Notes: generated from the letters alone by a model not told the origin. Positions 37,915 through 52,118 are shown, numbered from the stretch's first letter. The stretch is DNA of 64,000 nucleotides from Paramecium tetraurelia (GCF_000165425.1 NW_001799610.1:259146-323145), one strand, 5' to 3'. A program made the numbers and translations.

Positions 37915-38230
37915 TTTAAATTCTTGTATAATTATGTTGAATGAATAAGAATCAAATTTCTTTAAAAATTACTTAAAATTAACAATAAAATTAATAATTA
38001 AATAACTACCTTAATCCATTTCAATAAGTTAATATTTGTTTATTTTATAAAGTTTTTATATTATTTGATGTATTTTCGTATTTGAATTATAATGGAATTA
38101 TGTAATAGAGTAATTGTTTATTCAAATTGAATCTCTCAACAAAGCATTATGAATTGCAGTATCTTTTTAGACAAGAATATAACTCAACTTTTTAATATAC
38201 TTCCATTTATCTTTTAATTAGAGAAATTAA

Positions 38231-39002
38231 ATGAATACTCTTATGCCATCAAACCTGAATGACATATGTATCCATCTCTCTGGGATAGCTATTCATGTAA
38301 CTGAATAAATAAAAAACCAAAATGAGTAGATTCAAGGAATGTGCTTAGAAAGGTAAAAAACTATGGAAAAATTGTAAAAACAACTTGAGAAGATGAATTA
38401 AGTAATTTCTAGGATGTGTGATAAATAACCTCAACAAACATCTGACTAGATTCAAATTCTTAAGAATCAGTAATATAAATATGAACTGTAAATGGAAGAA
38501 GAATTAGAGCTTCCGTGCTACAGAAACAGAATTTTTCAAATCAAACTAAAGCTAGTTTAGAATGAAAAAACAATAATCAATGTGAATAATCTCCTTGTTG
38601 AGTTACAAATGTATGAAAATCAAGTTATTTTAGTTGGACTTACGACAAGATTCCTAAAAAACTCACCCATAACAATAAAAATCAATCAATCTTCAAAGGA
38701 TGCTAATAAACTGTAATAAAAAAAGGCTATGGCAAACTTAGCAGGATTCAGATTAAGGAAGTTTCCTCCCATTTTCCAAAAGGGACATTTATGATGATGA
38801 TTATACCAACTGATGACGGGGCCGTTATTGGAGAAGAGAGGTAATAAAATACGATTATTTTAGTAAATTTATCATAAAAAAAGAGTGGATAAAGCCTCTC
38901 ATTATAAATGATGTCTCAATAAAGGCAAAAAAGTTTTCTGATAGACATAATCCCTATTATGCCAAGTCTGATGGAACAATTAATATTTTGGAATAGGAAT
39001 GA
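38231..39002 (+). CDS. Orphan protein, 241 aa: coiled coil plus beta-rich (C2-like?) domain
   Basis: ATG 38231 (MNTLMPSNLNDICIHLS). Residues about 30-95 form a coiled coil (MEKLQKQLEKMNQVISRM). From about 105 on, a beta-strand-rich domain follows (NVNNLLVELQIWTYDKIPKK, IQIKEVSSHFPKGTFMMMI, EWIKPLIINDVSIKAK). It is reminiscent of the C2-like domains of ciliary transition-zone proteins, but that is only an impression. Two 23-nt introns (at about 38608-38630 and 38840-38862) make all pieces one frame, with spliced length divisible by three. The gene is therefore intact although it lies among pseudogenes. Confidence 0.65.
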
Positions 39003-39556
39003 TTTCTTTTTATCATAATATTAACAATATAATTATTCAACCATAAAATAATAGAATAGTACTTTAGAAGTATTCACCTTCTAGAAGAACGTGTGAATTT
39101 CTGCCGTTTTAAAGGTATTATTGTTGAGAATTTTTACCATATATTTATGATTTAGAAGAATATTCTCAACGTAAGCGCTTGACCTACTCTGAAGCCGACT
39201 ATTTTGCTCAATAAAGCTGATCATTGAGCCTAATTAAAGTTTAAATTAATATTATGAAATATAGTCATTAATGCGCCTCATATTAAAGTATTCGTTTTAT
39301 ATTAATTTAGGTTTAATATGATTAAAGCAGGATTCTCTTTATTTTAGGATCAACGATTAATTTATATTCAGTATATTTCAGGATTAGTGTTAAATTCAGA
39401 TTAGAAGAAGGAAACGATTTTTGGTGATACTTAATTTTGAGAATTTATTTTATATTAAATTTATTATTTTTTAATATAATAATTAATTTAAAAATTTTAA
39501 TTGAACAGAACTTTAAAAGGCACCTGAAATATTTCATTTATTTTATTAAAAAATAA
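39003..39556. other. Intergenic region upstream of the Mot1-like gene
   Basis: About 550 nt. The central part (about 39080-39235) is less AT-rich than its flanks and contains two inverted repeats listed separately as a candidate structured RNA. The remainder is featureless. Confidence 0.45.
39123..39229. ncRNA. Candidate structured non-coding RNA (two stems)
   Basis: GTTGAGAAT (39123-39131) pairs perfectly with ATTCTCAAC (39162-39170). GCTCAAT (39206-39212) pairs with ATTGAGC (39223-39229). The linker between the stems (GTAAGCGCTTGACCTACTCT and following) is clearly richer in G and C than the spacer around it and is not open in a protein-like way. Two hairpins with a single-stranded hinge recall snoRNA-type architecture, but no H, ACA, C or D box is clear. 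Strand cannot be assigned. Confidence 0.3.
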
Positions 39557-42500
39557 ATGGAAGATAAAATAAATAAACTTTTTGCTTTATTCAATGATTT
39601 CAAGAATCAGCAACTCTTTAGCTTGGCTTTGGCTCAAATAGTGAATGTGTATAATGATTACCCTGCCTGTTTGTATTAAATATTAAGAAAAACAAACAAA
39701 TTAATATATTCAAGAGCCCAAGATCCTCGTCTTCGTTTAGAGCATTCTCAAATTGCTGCTGCAATTATTGAAAGAACATACAAGATCTACAAGTAATTTG
39801 ATTGTTATTCAATGTAGTGAACGACTTGAAGAATATTTGTTATCATCATCTAATGACTCTATCCCTGAAAACTTGTTTCATTTTGAACCAATATTGGATC
39901 AATAAGCAGAGGATGCTATGCAGTAAGAGTAAATTCGTGATTATGAAGAGATCAAATCAAATATTAAGCTAAAGAGTGAATAAATTGATTTCATCCATCT
40001 GATCAACGACGGGAGTGCAATTCTCGGAAAAGACATGAAATACTTAAAAAGATCACAAGAGAATAAAAATTAGAAGTTAGATGATGAAACCCTTGACATA
40101 AGATAAGAGGAAATCATGAGATTGATGGGTTTGTCTGGCAATTTTAATTTGTCAAATGTCACCCGATTATTGGAATTTATGTAAGGAGATGCAGAGATAC
40201 CCATAGATATGAATTCATCCTCCGATGAGATTGTAGAAAGTTCTAGTGATGACGATGCAGTAGGTTAATATAAGAAGAAAAGTAAGACCAAAGGTAAATT
40301 ACCAGAAACTAATCTCAAAAAGAAACCATCTGCTCAAAAGAAGAATCAAACTACAAAGTATTGTGTAATAAACCCTTTTAATGTGATTTACAATAGAGCA
40401 GTCTATGAATTGATGAATCATAAATGGTAAGAAAGACATGCAAGTGCTCTGGTTTTGAAATCTATTGTTAGGCAAAAAGGATTTTTAAATTTGGGATTCA
40501 GCTATTTGATCAAAGGTGATGAAAAGGAGATTAATGGCATTTTGAGAGCCAGTCTAATCGAATACATAAGTGATAAGAATGGATAATTAAACAAATTAGA
40601 ATATTTATTGACTAGATGCTGTGTATTAATTGTGATGGATCGATTTGCAGACTACTTTGGAAATTAAACAATCATGATTGTAAGAGAAGCAGCCTGTTAA
40701 ACTGCTATTACACTTTTAACAGATAGGAATTACAATACTAATATTTGGATTCATTATCCCGATAGTTTTATGAAATTTGTGCTGTTATTGAAAGATTTCA
40801 TCGAAGAGGGATAGAGAGTGTAAATATATGAAGTCTCTTAAAGTGCTCTATTCTTAGTCAAAGGTTTATTGAAGGATCATCTGTAAGTGATTTTTGATAA
40901 TTTTTCAGAAATGCTGTTGTAGGTAGGTTAGAGAGATAATGAAGATGAGATTTTAGAATTATTGGCAGATATATGGAAGGAATTCCTATCATTAGGTTTG
41001 AATTAGAAATATTATAATACTGTCTATACAATTACAATGGAATAACTAAAGAAACAGGATGACATCAGTTTTGCTGGAAAATCTATATTCTAATTTTTAA
41101 GTGCACTATTTCAAATAGGTTTCAAAATACAGAAATAATTTTAAGGAGAAATAGAAAATTTAAAAAAGTTCTTCTTTCATAGAATTGTAGAAGTCAAAGA
41201 ATAATTTTATAAATATTTATTGGCTTTTTCAAAGTAGCAAGCAACAAAATAAGTTGATGCTAGAACAATAAATTTTATGAAAATCATATTTTAGACTGGA
41301 GTCTTTGAAGAGAAATTCGAGACCTTCTAAACATTAATGAATATCTTGGAACAATTATCCAAACATTTAGAGGAAGAATAACTCTATGAATTTATCTAAT
41401 TTGTTCACAATTTCTCTACTGATCATCAATTTAAGAAATACTTTTATCTGTTTGATGGAATGAAAAGAGAATCTATAGATATTCATTATCCAAACTTGGC
41501 TCAACAAACTTCAAATCCCATCGACAATTAGACATTTAGAATGATTAAGACTGCTTATTTGATCAAAGATATTAATTATAACCATTAATTAACAGTTGAT
41601 TTGGATCCAATTAACTTTATTTACACTTTCAGGAATTATATAAATAATAGAAAGGAATTAAATTTAGAAGTTGATAGTACACGTCAGAATGGATGTTGCT
41701 TTGATGATTTGGATCTCAAGATTCAGGTTTCGATGCAATAATTGAATGTGTTATTGAAAAACTATATGCAAATCGAAAAAGAACAGGAATACTTAGCTAT
41801 CATATAAGGATTTGTCAAAATATATGGAGACTTTGCAATAGCTCCAGCTCATTCACCAAAGCTTAGATAATTGTATCCTGTTATCTTAAATTAACTTAAG
41901 CAGTTGAGTTCAATTGACTACGAAATGGATTAAGAATCAATTTAGAAATTATAAGATACTACTTCAGATTTGGTTTAGAACCTGTAGGCTTTTACAAAGT
42001 TGAGCAATGAACTAAACTTGAACTTCAAGGTGTTAACTACAGATCACACTGAATCATTAATTCAAAGAATAAGGTAAAGTTTTAATTTATTTAAGAATAG
42101 ACAAATTTCATTTAATACAGGATATTGCATCAGAAAGATTATCCAAATAAATGTCTTTAAATCCAAACTGTTGTGATTTAACATCCCTTTATGTTAAATA
42201 AAGTACATAATAAACAGTCTAGTATATACTATCTTCTAAGAATGAATTGAAAAGTATTATATTTGATTATGTTTTTTAGGAAAGGATTATGGTAGAAAAA
42301 GATTAATTTGGCATTTGCTAAGAAATTAAGTAGATTTCTAATCTTGGCATCTCTTTTTTGAGAGACTCTTCTTATAGCAATTGAATTATATTCCTAGTGA
42401 TTTAAGATTTAATTAAACTCTAATGACTTAAACATCTAAATTAACTATAAGAGTAGAAGATTTGAAATATAACTTATGGGGGATAGGTCTGATTTAAAAT

Positions 42501-44883
42501 GCCTATTCATTATTTTTGTAGAATCCAGAACATTCTGATTTCGACAAATGGGCCTAATATCTCTTATCAAAACTATTAAATTATTTGCCAGTATTAAGCA
42601 ATATAACTGATGACGATAATAATAAAATTATTTTAGATGATCTGAAGGGTGGAATATTATTAGAATTTGATTAAACCTTTAAAAAGGTGGTTGTATTGAA
42701 AAACACTTTACTTAAACTTTGTGCTAAGTTTATTCATTTTCTGTCAGTCTCAAAGAATATTAGTGTATTTGATCAAGTGATAATGCAAATAAATTAACTG
42801 ATAAAGAGGAATGAAAATGGAATGTATGAGATTCTGAATATCATTTTGAAAGAATTTCCAATATCATTAGCACCAATAAGTGGGTTTTTAACTTTGAAAG
42901 CTATCAAAAAATTAACAGCAAAAGATCCAAATACAGCATAAGCAGCAAGCAAATTATTTGGATTTCTAGTGCCCATCTTGACTATCATGGATGTGCCATA
43001 TTCTCCAATATCACCATCTTTAATTAATAAATTTTAAAAGGCGAAGGAATTTCAATTAGGATTTGGGAAGATGACTAAAGTGGATTATAAGGTAGAAGGT
43101 GGAATCAAGGATCGTAGTATTTTAAGAGATTATTAATGGGATGGTATTAGATGGTTAGGATTCTTGATTAAGTACAATTTGCATGCAGCTTTATGTGATG
43201 ATATGGGATTAGGAAAAACCATTTAAACTTTGGTAGTTTTAGCAAATGAAGTATTTAAAAGAAAAAATGAAAATTTGGTTTCCCTTGTTGTTGCTCCCAG
43301 TACTGTAGTCGACCATTGGTATGCAGAAACTAAAAAGTATATAAGTAATGCTGTTTTGAAACCTCATATTTATGATGGAGTCTTCCAAGGCAATCTTATT
43401 ATGGTGTCTTACAATTAATTACTAAAGCTAAATCAAAATTTTCTTAATTAAGAATTTTATTTCCTTATCTTAGATGAGGCCCATATTTTAAAGAATAGTA
43501 AAAATAAGACCAGCAGAGTCATAAGGAGCTTAAAAGCAAAACACAAGATTGTTTTGTCTGGAACACCAGTTCAGAATCACCTTTTGGAATTGTGGTCACT
43601 TTTTGATATTTTATTGCCTAATTATTTGGGTGATGAAGAGTACTTTAAACGAAATTTCTCTAAGGCTTTTCATACAAATATCTTCTCATTAACTGAAGAT
43701 GAAATTTTATTTGATGAATAACAAATTAAGACATTAAGATTGTTGCACAAAAAGGTGTTACCTTTTATAATGAGAAGAACTAAATAAGATGTGTTACCTT
43801 AATTACCAGCTAAAATTATAGGAGATTATTATTGTACTCTATCAGAACCTTTACAATCATAAATTTATTAAATTTTAGAATCAAATTCTTTTTCTACTGA
43901 TATTGAATAATAGATCACTAAGACTTAAGGAGAATAAAAAAACAAAGTTTGTGAATCTGTTCTTAAATTATTGCATAAATTGAGATAAGCCTTAGATCAT
44001 CCAATATTGGTCAGAAGTGTAATTTTACCTAATAAAAGACCAAAGAAAAAGGTAAAAACAGAAAATATAGAGATTATGGCTGAATAAGAGATAAATTAAT
44101 TGTTAGATAAATAGGAGAAACCTGAAAGCTATTCTCATTCAGGTAAGATGATAGCTTTGAAAGATATATTACAATAATTGGGATTTCAATCAACAGATGA
44201 TGTTCCTTAACAATAGACCCAAAGCGACTAAATAACAATTTACACAAATTTTAATAAGGTTTTAGTTTTTTCCAGGTTCAGAGCTGCTCTATAACTAATT
44301 GCTGAGTAATTATTGAAGGCTTAGTTTCCAGGATTATAATATTTAATTTTAGATGGAAGTGTTCCATAAAATTAGAGATACCCTTTGGTTACCAAATTTA
44401 ATGAAGATCCAGATATTCGGGTGTTACTTCTTACTACTTAAGTAGGTGGGTTGGGATTGAATTTAAGTTCAGCAAATATTGTGATTATGTTCGATCATGA
44501 CTATAATCCTGTGAATGATCAATAGGCTATGGATAGGGCTCATAGAATAGGATAAAAGAATGTTGTTTAGGTCTTTAGATTGATTGTCAAGGACACCTTG
44601 GAAGAGAAGATCATGGGAATCCAAAGATTTAAATCGGCAATATCTAAGGCTATTGTGAATTAAGACAATGCATCCTTGAAATAGATGGAAAAAACAGACT
44701 TATTATCGATGTTAGAGTCCACTTCTTAAGGAAACAATAAAGGTATTTTATGTATTTTTAAATTTAATAGAGAAAAATTCTGAAGAGGAACAAATTGAGA
44801 AATTAAGTGGCCCATATTCAAAGATTTTAGGATAACTTAAATTGGATCTATTAGAATAACTTAATTTTGACAAAGAGTATTGA
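39557..44883 (+). CDS. BTAF1: Mot1/BTAF1-type SNF2 ATPase (TBP-removing)
   Basis: Predicted 1741 aa (family usually about 1850). The N-terminal two-thirds is helical HEAT-repeat-like, starting MEDKINKLFALFNDFKNQQ. The C-terminal third is an SNF2 helicase: ILRDYQWDGIRWL, DDMGLGKTIQ (Walker A), ILDEAHILKN (DEAH box), LSGTPVQN, FIMRRTKQDVLPQLP, VLVFSRF, LDGSVP, TTQVGGLGLN and AHRIGQKNVVQVFR. Mot1/BTAF1 uses ATP to strip TBP from DNA, repressing or redistributing transcription. Four introns (25, 22 ending AAG, 26 and 28 nt) give a spliced length divisible by three. The RTKxDVLPxLP text and the HEAT-plus-SNF2 layout favour Mot1 over other SNF2 classes. Confidence 0.9.
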
Positions 44884-45235
44884 TATTCTACATTAATTGT
44901 ATGTTTCATAACCTTAATCATAAATTTTCTCCTATTCTTTTAAGAGTTCTCATTGGAGCATTCATTTTACCCAAATTCTATTTTTGTTCATTATTAATTT
45001 AAGTATAATTGTTTAAATACAATTAAGAATTTTCTAAATTAAACAACTCATTTATTTCATTTTTCTCATTCTAAATCTCCTTAATTTTTTGGTGAAAGTA
45101 TCACAAAATCCATATAATTACGATGTTTGAGTGTCAGAAACAATTGGAATTTAATGTTTGATTTTTATATAGTGATTTCGCATTAATGTTACTAAATATA
45201 TATATTTAATATTTATTTGATCTTAAATATAGAGG
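44884..45235. other. Intergenic, AT-rich
   Basis: About 350 nt between two plus-strand genes. No frame or structure of interest was seen. Confidence 0.45.
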
Positions 45236-46438
45236 ATGCTAGAATAATCTGGTCATACGAAAGCCCATTCGGAGTGTTTTTAGACTGTTTTTGAATCTGA
45301 TATAGAAAGTGTGCAAAAGTTTAACTTAAATCTAACAAATAGAAGACCTAAATCAAGTTCTTAGGATAACTATAAAAAATTATTTGAGATAGTTAAAGAT
45401 TGCTCTAATTCTAAATTACAACAAGCGCATTCAGATGAAATTCCAGAATTCGATTCTTTGGAGGATTCATGCTAGATTCGGCCTTCTCTGTGTACAAATA
45501 AATCAAGCAAACAAAGCTAAGAACGGGAAGAGAAATTATTCGAAAAAGAATTAATACAGCCTTTGAATGAAGAGGATTATTAATTAATAGCAAAGAGTGA
45601 AAGGGAACAGTGTAAATTGCCTTCGATTGTCATGAAAAATGGAGGATGTTACACTGGATACTGGTACAAAAAAAAACCTTAGGGCTAGGGAGAATACAAA
45701 TTTGCAGATTCAAGCAGATACTAGGGTGAAGTAACATCATTAATATTCAATTTAGTGGTCAAATGGATATGCAAGTGGAAAAGGCAAATTTTTTGATGCG
45801 GAGGGTGGATATTATTGTGGAGATTTCCATTTAAATTACATGCAAGGGAAGGGAGTGTATAATTATTCAGATGGATCCATCTATGATGGTATTTGAAATT
45901 TTAAATGTTTTTCAGGACAATGGTCGAATGACAAGTACAATGGATTTGGTATTGAAGTAAAAGGTGATTCTCATTATAAAGGTATCTTCTGCTATTATGT
46001 ATAGGTTAATTTCGTAATGGTTTAAAACATGGTCATGGAATCTTGATTTTTGGCAATAAAGAGAAATATGAGGGTGCGTTCATAAATGGTTAATTTGAAG
46101 GGAAGGGAACATTTGTAGTTTTTGATATAATATTAAAAGATGTGGCCAGATGGAAGAAGATATCAAGGAGATTGGAAAAATGGAATGATGCATGGTCAAG
46201 GAATATTGTCATGGTCTGACGGTACTATTCCATTATTAAGAGTTTAGGTCGAGTTTATGTTGGCTAATATGTAAAGGATAAGAGATAAGGTTTCGGAACA
46301 TTTCAATTTGCTGATGGTCGAAAATACTCTGGGTAATGGATGAACGGTTTGTAACATGGAACTGGGGAGTTTACGGAGTAACATAATTAAATTACAAAGG
46401 GAGTATGGAGAGAAGGTAAATTATTTTCTCTTATTTGA
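45236..46438 (+). CDS. MORN-repeat protein, 358 aa
   Basis: A Ser/Glu-rich N-terminal region of about 130 residues precedes about eight MORN repeats, each near the pattern YxGxWxxGxxxGxG: NGGCYTGYWYKKKPQGQGEY, YCGDFHLNYMQGKGVY, GRRYQGDWKNGMMHGQG, YVGQYVKDKRQGFG and YSGQWMNGLQHGTGEF. MORN repeats bind membrane lipids or form platforms at cortical structures, basal bodies and radial spokes. Five introns (25, 27, 23, 25 and 26 nt; the fourth ends AAG) fall at or next to repeat boundaries. Splicing gives a multiple of three. It ends at TGA 46436, 22 bp from the convergent SDR-SCP2 gene. No kinase or other catalytic domain is attached. Confidence 0.88.
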
Positions 46439-46460
46439 TTAAATAATACTAATATATTTC

Positions 46461-47862
46461 TCATAATTTTGCTTAAGAATATTTGGCAAAGTTTTCTGGG
46501 GTTGGAGCTGGAAAAAGGCTTGGTGTAAAAAGGGTTCTATGTAATAATAAAGGAAAAATATTACGCTTTTTTCATATTGCCTTTAATTTTCATAATACCT
46601 TTCAAGAAAGCTTCGTTTGCTTGTAATTTACCCTAACATACTCTCTCAAACTCATCATCAATCATATTGAATGTGGCATCAGCCTATTCCTTGCCTTCCT
46701 TGATGGATCCTTGGCCATTCTTCAAATCAATTACCCAAGATTTAATTACTGGACCTCCTTTTTAAAGAATTATTTCAAAATTGAACACTCCTTAAACTTT
46801 TGGAATTAAGTCTTTTCCTTCTCCTCTGTCTAAAAATGCCCTCATTAAATTGAATATTTTCTCTGCCTTCAAGGTTACGTTGGTTGGTTAAGCGTTCTAT
46901 GATGGACTTGTTGATTTAGTTTTGCCCTCCTTTTATTACTTGACGAACTCTTCCTTGTTGAAGAATATCTCAAATATTTCAGAGGAAGTTTAAGGATGAT
47001 AGACAACACTACCAAATCCTGATACCTCATCCCATTTCTCCTTAACATCTTCAGGAGTAAAGGGAGTATCGAAGAAATATCCTTAGTTTCTTTACCATCT
47101 CAATTTTGAAATATAACCAGCTCCTAATTCAAAAACTGATCCTGTTTCTTTGCAATCCTCATGGGACAACCATGCTACAAGTGGTACAATGTAATCTGGT
47201 TTAAGACTGGAAAGAACTTCCTTGCTCATCACAGTTTCAGTAAGTCGACTTGCAGCAACAGGGCAAATAGAATTTACAAATATATTTCTTTTTAAGCCTT
47301 CTCTTGAGAGTGCAAGGGTTAATCCATGGGTAGCCAATTTGGCTGTGCTGTAATTGGTTTATCCAAACACTCCATACAATCCTGATGCTGAGGATGTATT
47401 GATTATTCTTCCATATTTCTATTCTCTCATATATGGCCATGCTGCTTTTGAACATGCGTAAGTTCCCTTAAGATGAACCTAAGGCTTTAATTAAATAAAT
47501 ACCTTGTAAATGAGATCCCAATCCTCGTCTTTCATTTTTTCGAATGAAACATCTCTTAGGATCCCTGCATTATTAATTAAAATATCGATTTTGCCAAATG
47601 TCTTTATTGCAGTTTCAATTATTCTCTCACCAAACTCAACGCTGTCATAATTTGCAACTGCAATTCCTCCAGCAGCCTTTATTTCCTCAACAACCTTATC
47701 AGCTGCTGAAGAGGAAGCTCCTGTTCCCTTCATAGAACCACCTAAGTCGTTGACCACTACCTTTGCTCCCCTTTTTCCATAGAACAGAGCGTATTCTTTG
47801 CCCAAACCATTACCTGCTCCAGTGATCACTACGACCTTTCCGTCAAATCTTAATGAACTCAT
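46461..47862 (-). CDS. Peroxisomal short-chain dehydrogenase fused to SCP2 domain (multifunctional enzyme 2-like)
   Basis: Predicted 449 aa. The SDR domain has the NAD site [28 protein letters not shown], active-site Ser in [10 protein letters not shown] and Tyr-Lys in [10 protein letters not shown]. After a linker comes an SCP2 sterol-carrier domain (about residues 330-449, e.g. [20 protein letters not shown]). This matches the 3-hydroxyacyl-CoA dehydrogenase part and SCP2 tail of peroxisomal multifunctional enzyme 2 (HSD17B4), without the middle hydratase domain. The last 28-nt intron changes the C-terminus to ...KYSQAKL, a PTS1 peroxisome signal. The first intron (24 nt) lies after LIYK. 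Spliced length is divisible by three. Predicted role: peroxisomal beta-oxidation. Confidence 0.9.
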
Positions 47863-47971
47863 ATTTATTTAATGTAATTTGAATTCTAGGAGAGATCGAG
47901 TAATATATAGATTCCCAATAGAAATCGTGCGTCATTTCTTTAGTAATGATTCAATTATTTTATCATATATA

Positions 47972-48579
47972 ATGGAAAAAATTAATAACCAAAATGTATT
48001 ATGTCAAATGGTTCTTTAGCATATAATAAATCATAAAGCCAACCCCGGCGTTCTGAATTATAGAGAATCGATTATAAACCTCTTGTTTTCTAAGAGAGAT
48101 CAGTTCGATTTATTTGATACTTTCACTAAGACTTTTCATTATTAGTTGAGATAATATTCAAATATAAATATCAGCAATATCCATTACTAAGCGAGATACT
48201 AATATTTGTTGAATTAGAAGTGATAAATAATCTTATCGAAATGTAACAAAGTAATTAAAAAACTGTGCCCCATTTAATTGCGTTTTTTTAACTATTTGCA
48301 GATACTTTATTAAGAGATTTATAAAGTGCAATTCATTAATATATTAAATGCTTTTAGATTTCTAAATCTACTACTTTTTGGCACTATTTCTAGTTTGAAT
48401 AAGGTAACATTCTTATAAGGTATTACTATAATTGGAAGTTAGAAAGTGTAGATATCAAAAAAATCAAGAATGTTAAGTTTAGTCTAAGAGAAGAATAGTC
48501 TCCTTAAGACATAAGAAGAATAGGACACAACTTCATATTATATTATGTCTACAATTTGAGTGGATTGAGTGTGAAATGA
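47972..48579 (+). CDS. Unrecognised protein, about 190 aa; exon join unresolved
   Basis: ATG 47972 (MEKINNQNVLCQMVLQHI) opens a good frame for about 60 residues. From about 48185 to TGA 48577 a second frame is clearly coding (ADTLLRDLQSAIHQYIKCFQ, then IKKIKNVKFSLREEQSPQD). Joining them requires removing 3n+2 bases. The only GT...AG candidate is 47 nt (about 48146-48192), long for this genome. In the first frame there is a TGA at 48220-48222. It could be a gene with a long intron or one carrying a frameshift. No family recognised. Confidence 0.5.
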
Positions 48580-48629
48580 TTACATTTTTATAAGTCTCTA
48601 AATTAATAATATATATTGTTTAGATTAAA

Positions 48630-49385
48630 ATGAAAAGTTCAAGGAAATCACCTCAAAAGATGAAAGCCTTTAACATACTTCATCTTGAACATGTGGCAAA
48701 TCGAATTGATCAATTGCTCAATCCTACTTAAAAAGAGTAATTTACTTAGATAAGACAAATCTAACCAGGAATCAAATTTGTCATTAACAATAAATTGACT
48801 GCCTATAAGTAAAAGCAATCAGTTTTTGATTAAATATAATCATCTCGATCCAGTATAATTCAAACTCAAGACAGATAAAGAAGGTAGAACAACAACTCTT
48901 CAAAAAGTTCATCATTTTTGGAAAAAAAAATAAATTAATTAAAAAAAGAACTAGGCGATTTATAAAAAGCCAGACTATTAGAAAAAACTAAACCAATGTA
49001 TTCTATTCACAAGATGGCCCTTCAAAACAATCTATAAGAAATCCCTTAGGAATAAAAATTGTTGATTATAGACAAGAAACCATAGTCAGCCAGAAAAATA
49101 ATCGATAAATCTATTGAAGAATAGAATGGTCCCTACAAGAAGAAGTCTTAATAGCATATGTTTTTTTAGAACATAGCTATCGAAAACTCATTGAATAATA
49201 TAGATATCAGTATTCCTACGCCAGAAATAAAAGCAAAAACGAGGGTAGTTCCTTCACAATAAAGGAGTGTCAGCCAAGGATTAATAACAAAATAAAAGAG
49301 GCCAATAAAGATGTGTAACAATGATCTTATTGAATTCAAAGGTTGGGATGTCGAAGAAGAAGATGATTACTTAAGATTAGGATGA
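48630..49385 (+). CDS. Unrecognised basic protein, 251 aa
   Basis: An intron-free code-6 frame from ATG 48630 (MKSSRKSPQKMKAFNILHL) to TGA 49383. The text is Lys/Gln/Ser-rich and probably disordered, with one short coiled coil (FLEKKINQLKKELGDLQKA) near residues 95-115. It has an acidic C-terminus (KGWDVEEEDDYLRLG). No membrane segment, signal or known motif. It lies 25 bp upstream of the proteasome gene on the same strand, so the promoter of that gene must lie within or very near this coding region. Confidence 0.7.
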
Positions 49386-49410
49386 ATTTTAATATTATTT
49401 TTTTTAAATA

Positions 49411-50158
49411 ATGTCATACGACACAGCACTCACAGTATTTTCTCCAGATGGACAATTATTCTAAGTAGAATACGCAATGGAAGCAGTTAAGAGAGGTCTC
49501 TGCTGCGTTGGTGTAAGAGGAAAAGATGCCATAATATTGGGAGTAGAGAAGAAAGCCACATCGAAATTGCAAGATGTTAAAACAATTAAGAAAGTATATC
49601 AATTGGGTAATTAATTCATGTGTATCCCTAGATCACAATCTTTGCATGACATTTTCTGGATTGAATGCAGATGCAAGAATCTTGGCAAATCAAACTAGAT
49701 TGTAATGTTAGCAATACAAGATCTACTATGAGGATGATCCTTCTGTTGATTTCATTGCCAAATTCACCAGTCAACAATAACAAAAGTTCACACAAAGGGG
49801 AGGTGCTAGACCTTACGGAATTTCAACTCTGATTGCAGGATTTAGTAATAACAAGCCAAAGCTTTTCCAAACCGATCCTTCAGGTGCTTGTTCAGAATGG
49901 AAGGCCACTTCTTTGGGAAAGAGTGCCAAATAGGTGAAGGATTTCTTGGAGAAGCATTGGAGAGAAGGATTGCATGAGAAGGATGCCCTTTTACTCACAA
50001 CTAAAGTATGTTGATTTATTTGAGGGTAGGCTTTGATGGATGTTGTGGAGAGTGGTAATAAAAATATCGAATTGTGTGTGATTAGAAAGAATGAATGCTG
50101 GTTTTTGAATGAGAACGAGGTCGAGGAGTTGACAAAGATTACAGCTTAATTATAATGA
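49411..50158 (+). CDS. PSMA7: 20S proteasome subunit alpha type-7
   Basis: Predicted 232 aa (family about 245). It begins MSYDTALTVFSPDGQLFQVE, continuing YAMEAVKRG, the alpha-subunit signature. It continues with IILGVEKKATSKLQ, FSGLNADARILANQTRLQCQ and RGGARPYGISTLIAGF, the last being conserved in alpha-7 (PSMA7/Pre6). Alpha subunits form the outer ring and gate of the 20S core and lack a catalytic Thr, as here. Two introns are clear: 25 nt (about 49604-49628) and 24 nt (about 50006-50029), and splicing gives a multiple of three. The standard-code ORF on the opposite strand is a shadow. Confidence 0.95.
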
Positions 50159-50514
50159 ATTGATATGATTTAATATTATTGGGAACATAAATTAATTGAT
50201 ATATATAGACTTATGAATGATTCTTAATGGAAGTATTCAATTTAATATTATATTTCGCATAATTGTAATTGAGTTGTATTTTCTTGTTATTTTAATTGAA
50301 TTCAGCAAAGTCAGAATTAAACGAATTATTGTTGATATTTCTTGTGGCAAATGAAGCAAATAAGGTACTTACTCTCTTTTATGATTAAATTAATAATTTC
50401 AACAAATTATCAATTGGAAAGTCCTAAATTATATTACTATATATACTGAATTATATATCCATTAAAAATATTCTACAATTTCCAATAATTTTGATATTAG
50501 AAATATTATAATTG
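50159..50514. other. Intergenic, AT-rich
   Basis: About 355 nt between two plus-strand genes with no recognisable content. Confidence 0.45.

Positions 50515-52118
<1,604 letters not shown>

Noticed and set aside
38231-39002. Pseudogene, because three frames alternate
   Set aside because: Two 23-nt GTA...TAG introns join all segments in one frame with length divisible by three, so the gene is intact.
47491-47862. A short-chain dehydrogenase of only 123 aa
   Set aside because: A 24-nt intron joins it to the rest of the SDR domain and the SCP2 domain.
48220-48222. In-frame TGA in the 47972 gene as a possible selenocysteine or readthrough codon
   Set aside because: A different frame downstream (from about 48185) is far more protein-like and runs to its own TGA, so the first frame simply ends there because of an unmodelled intron or an indel.
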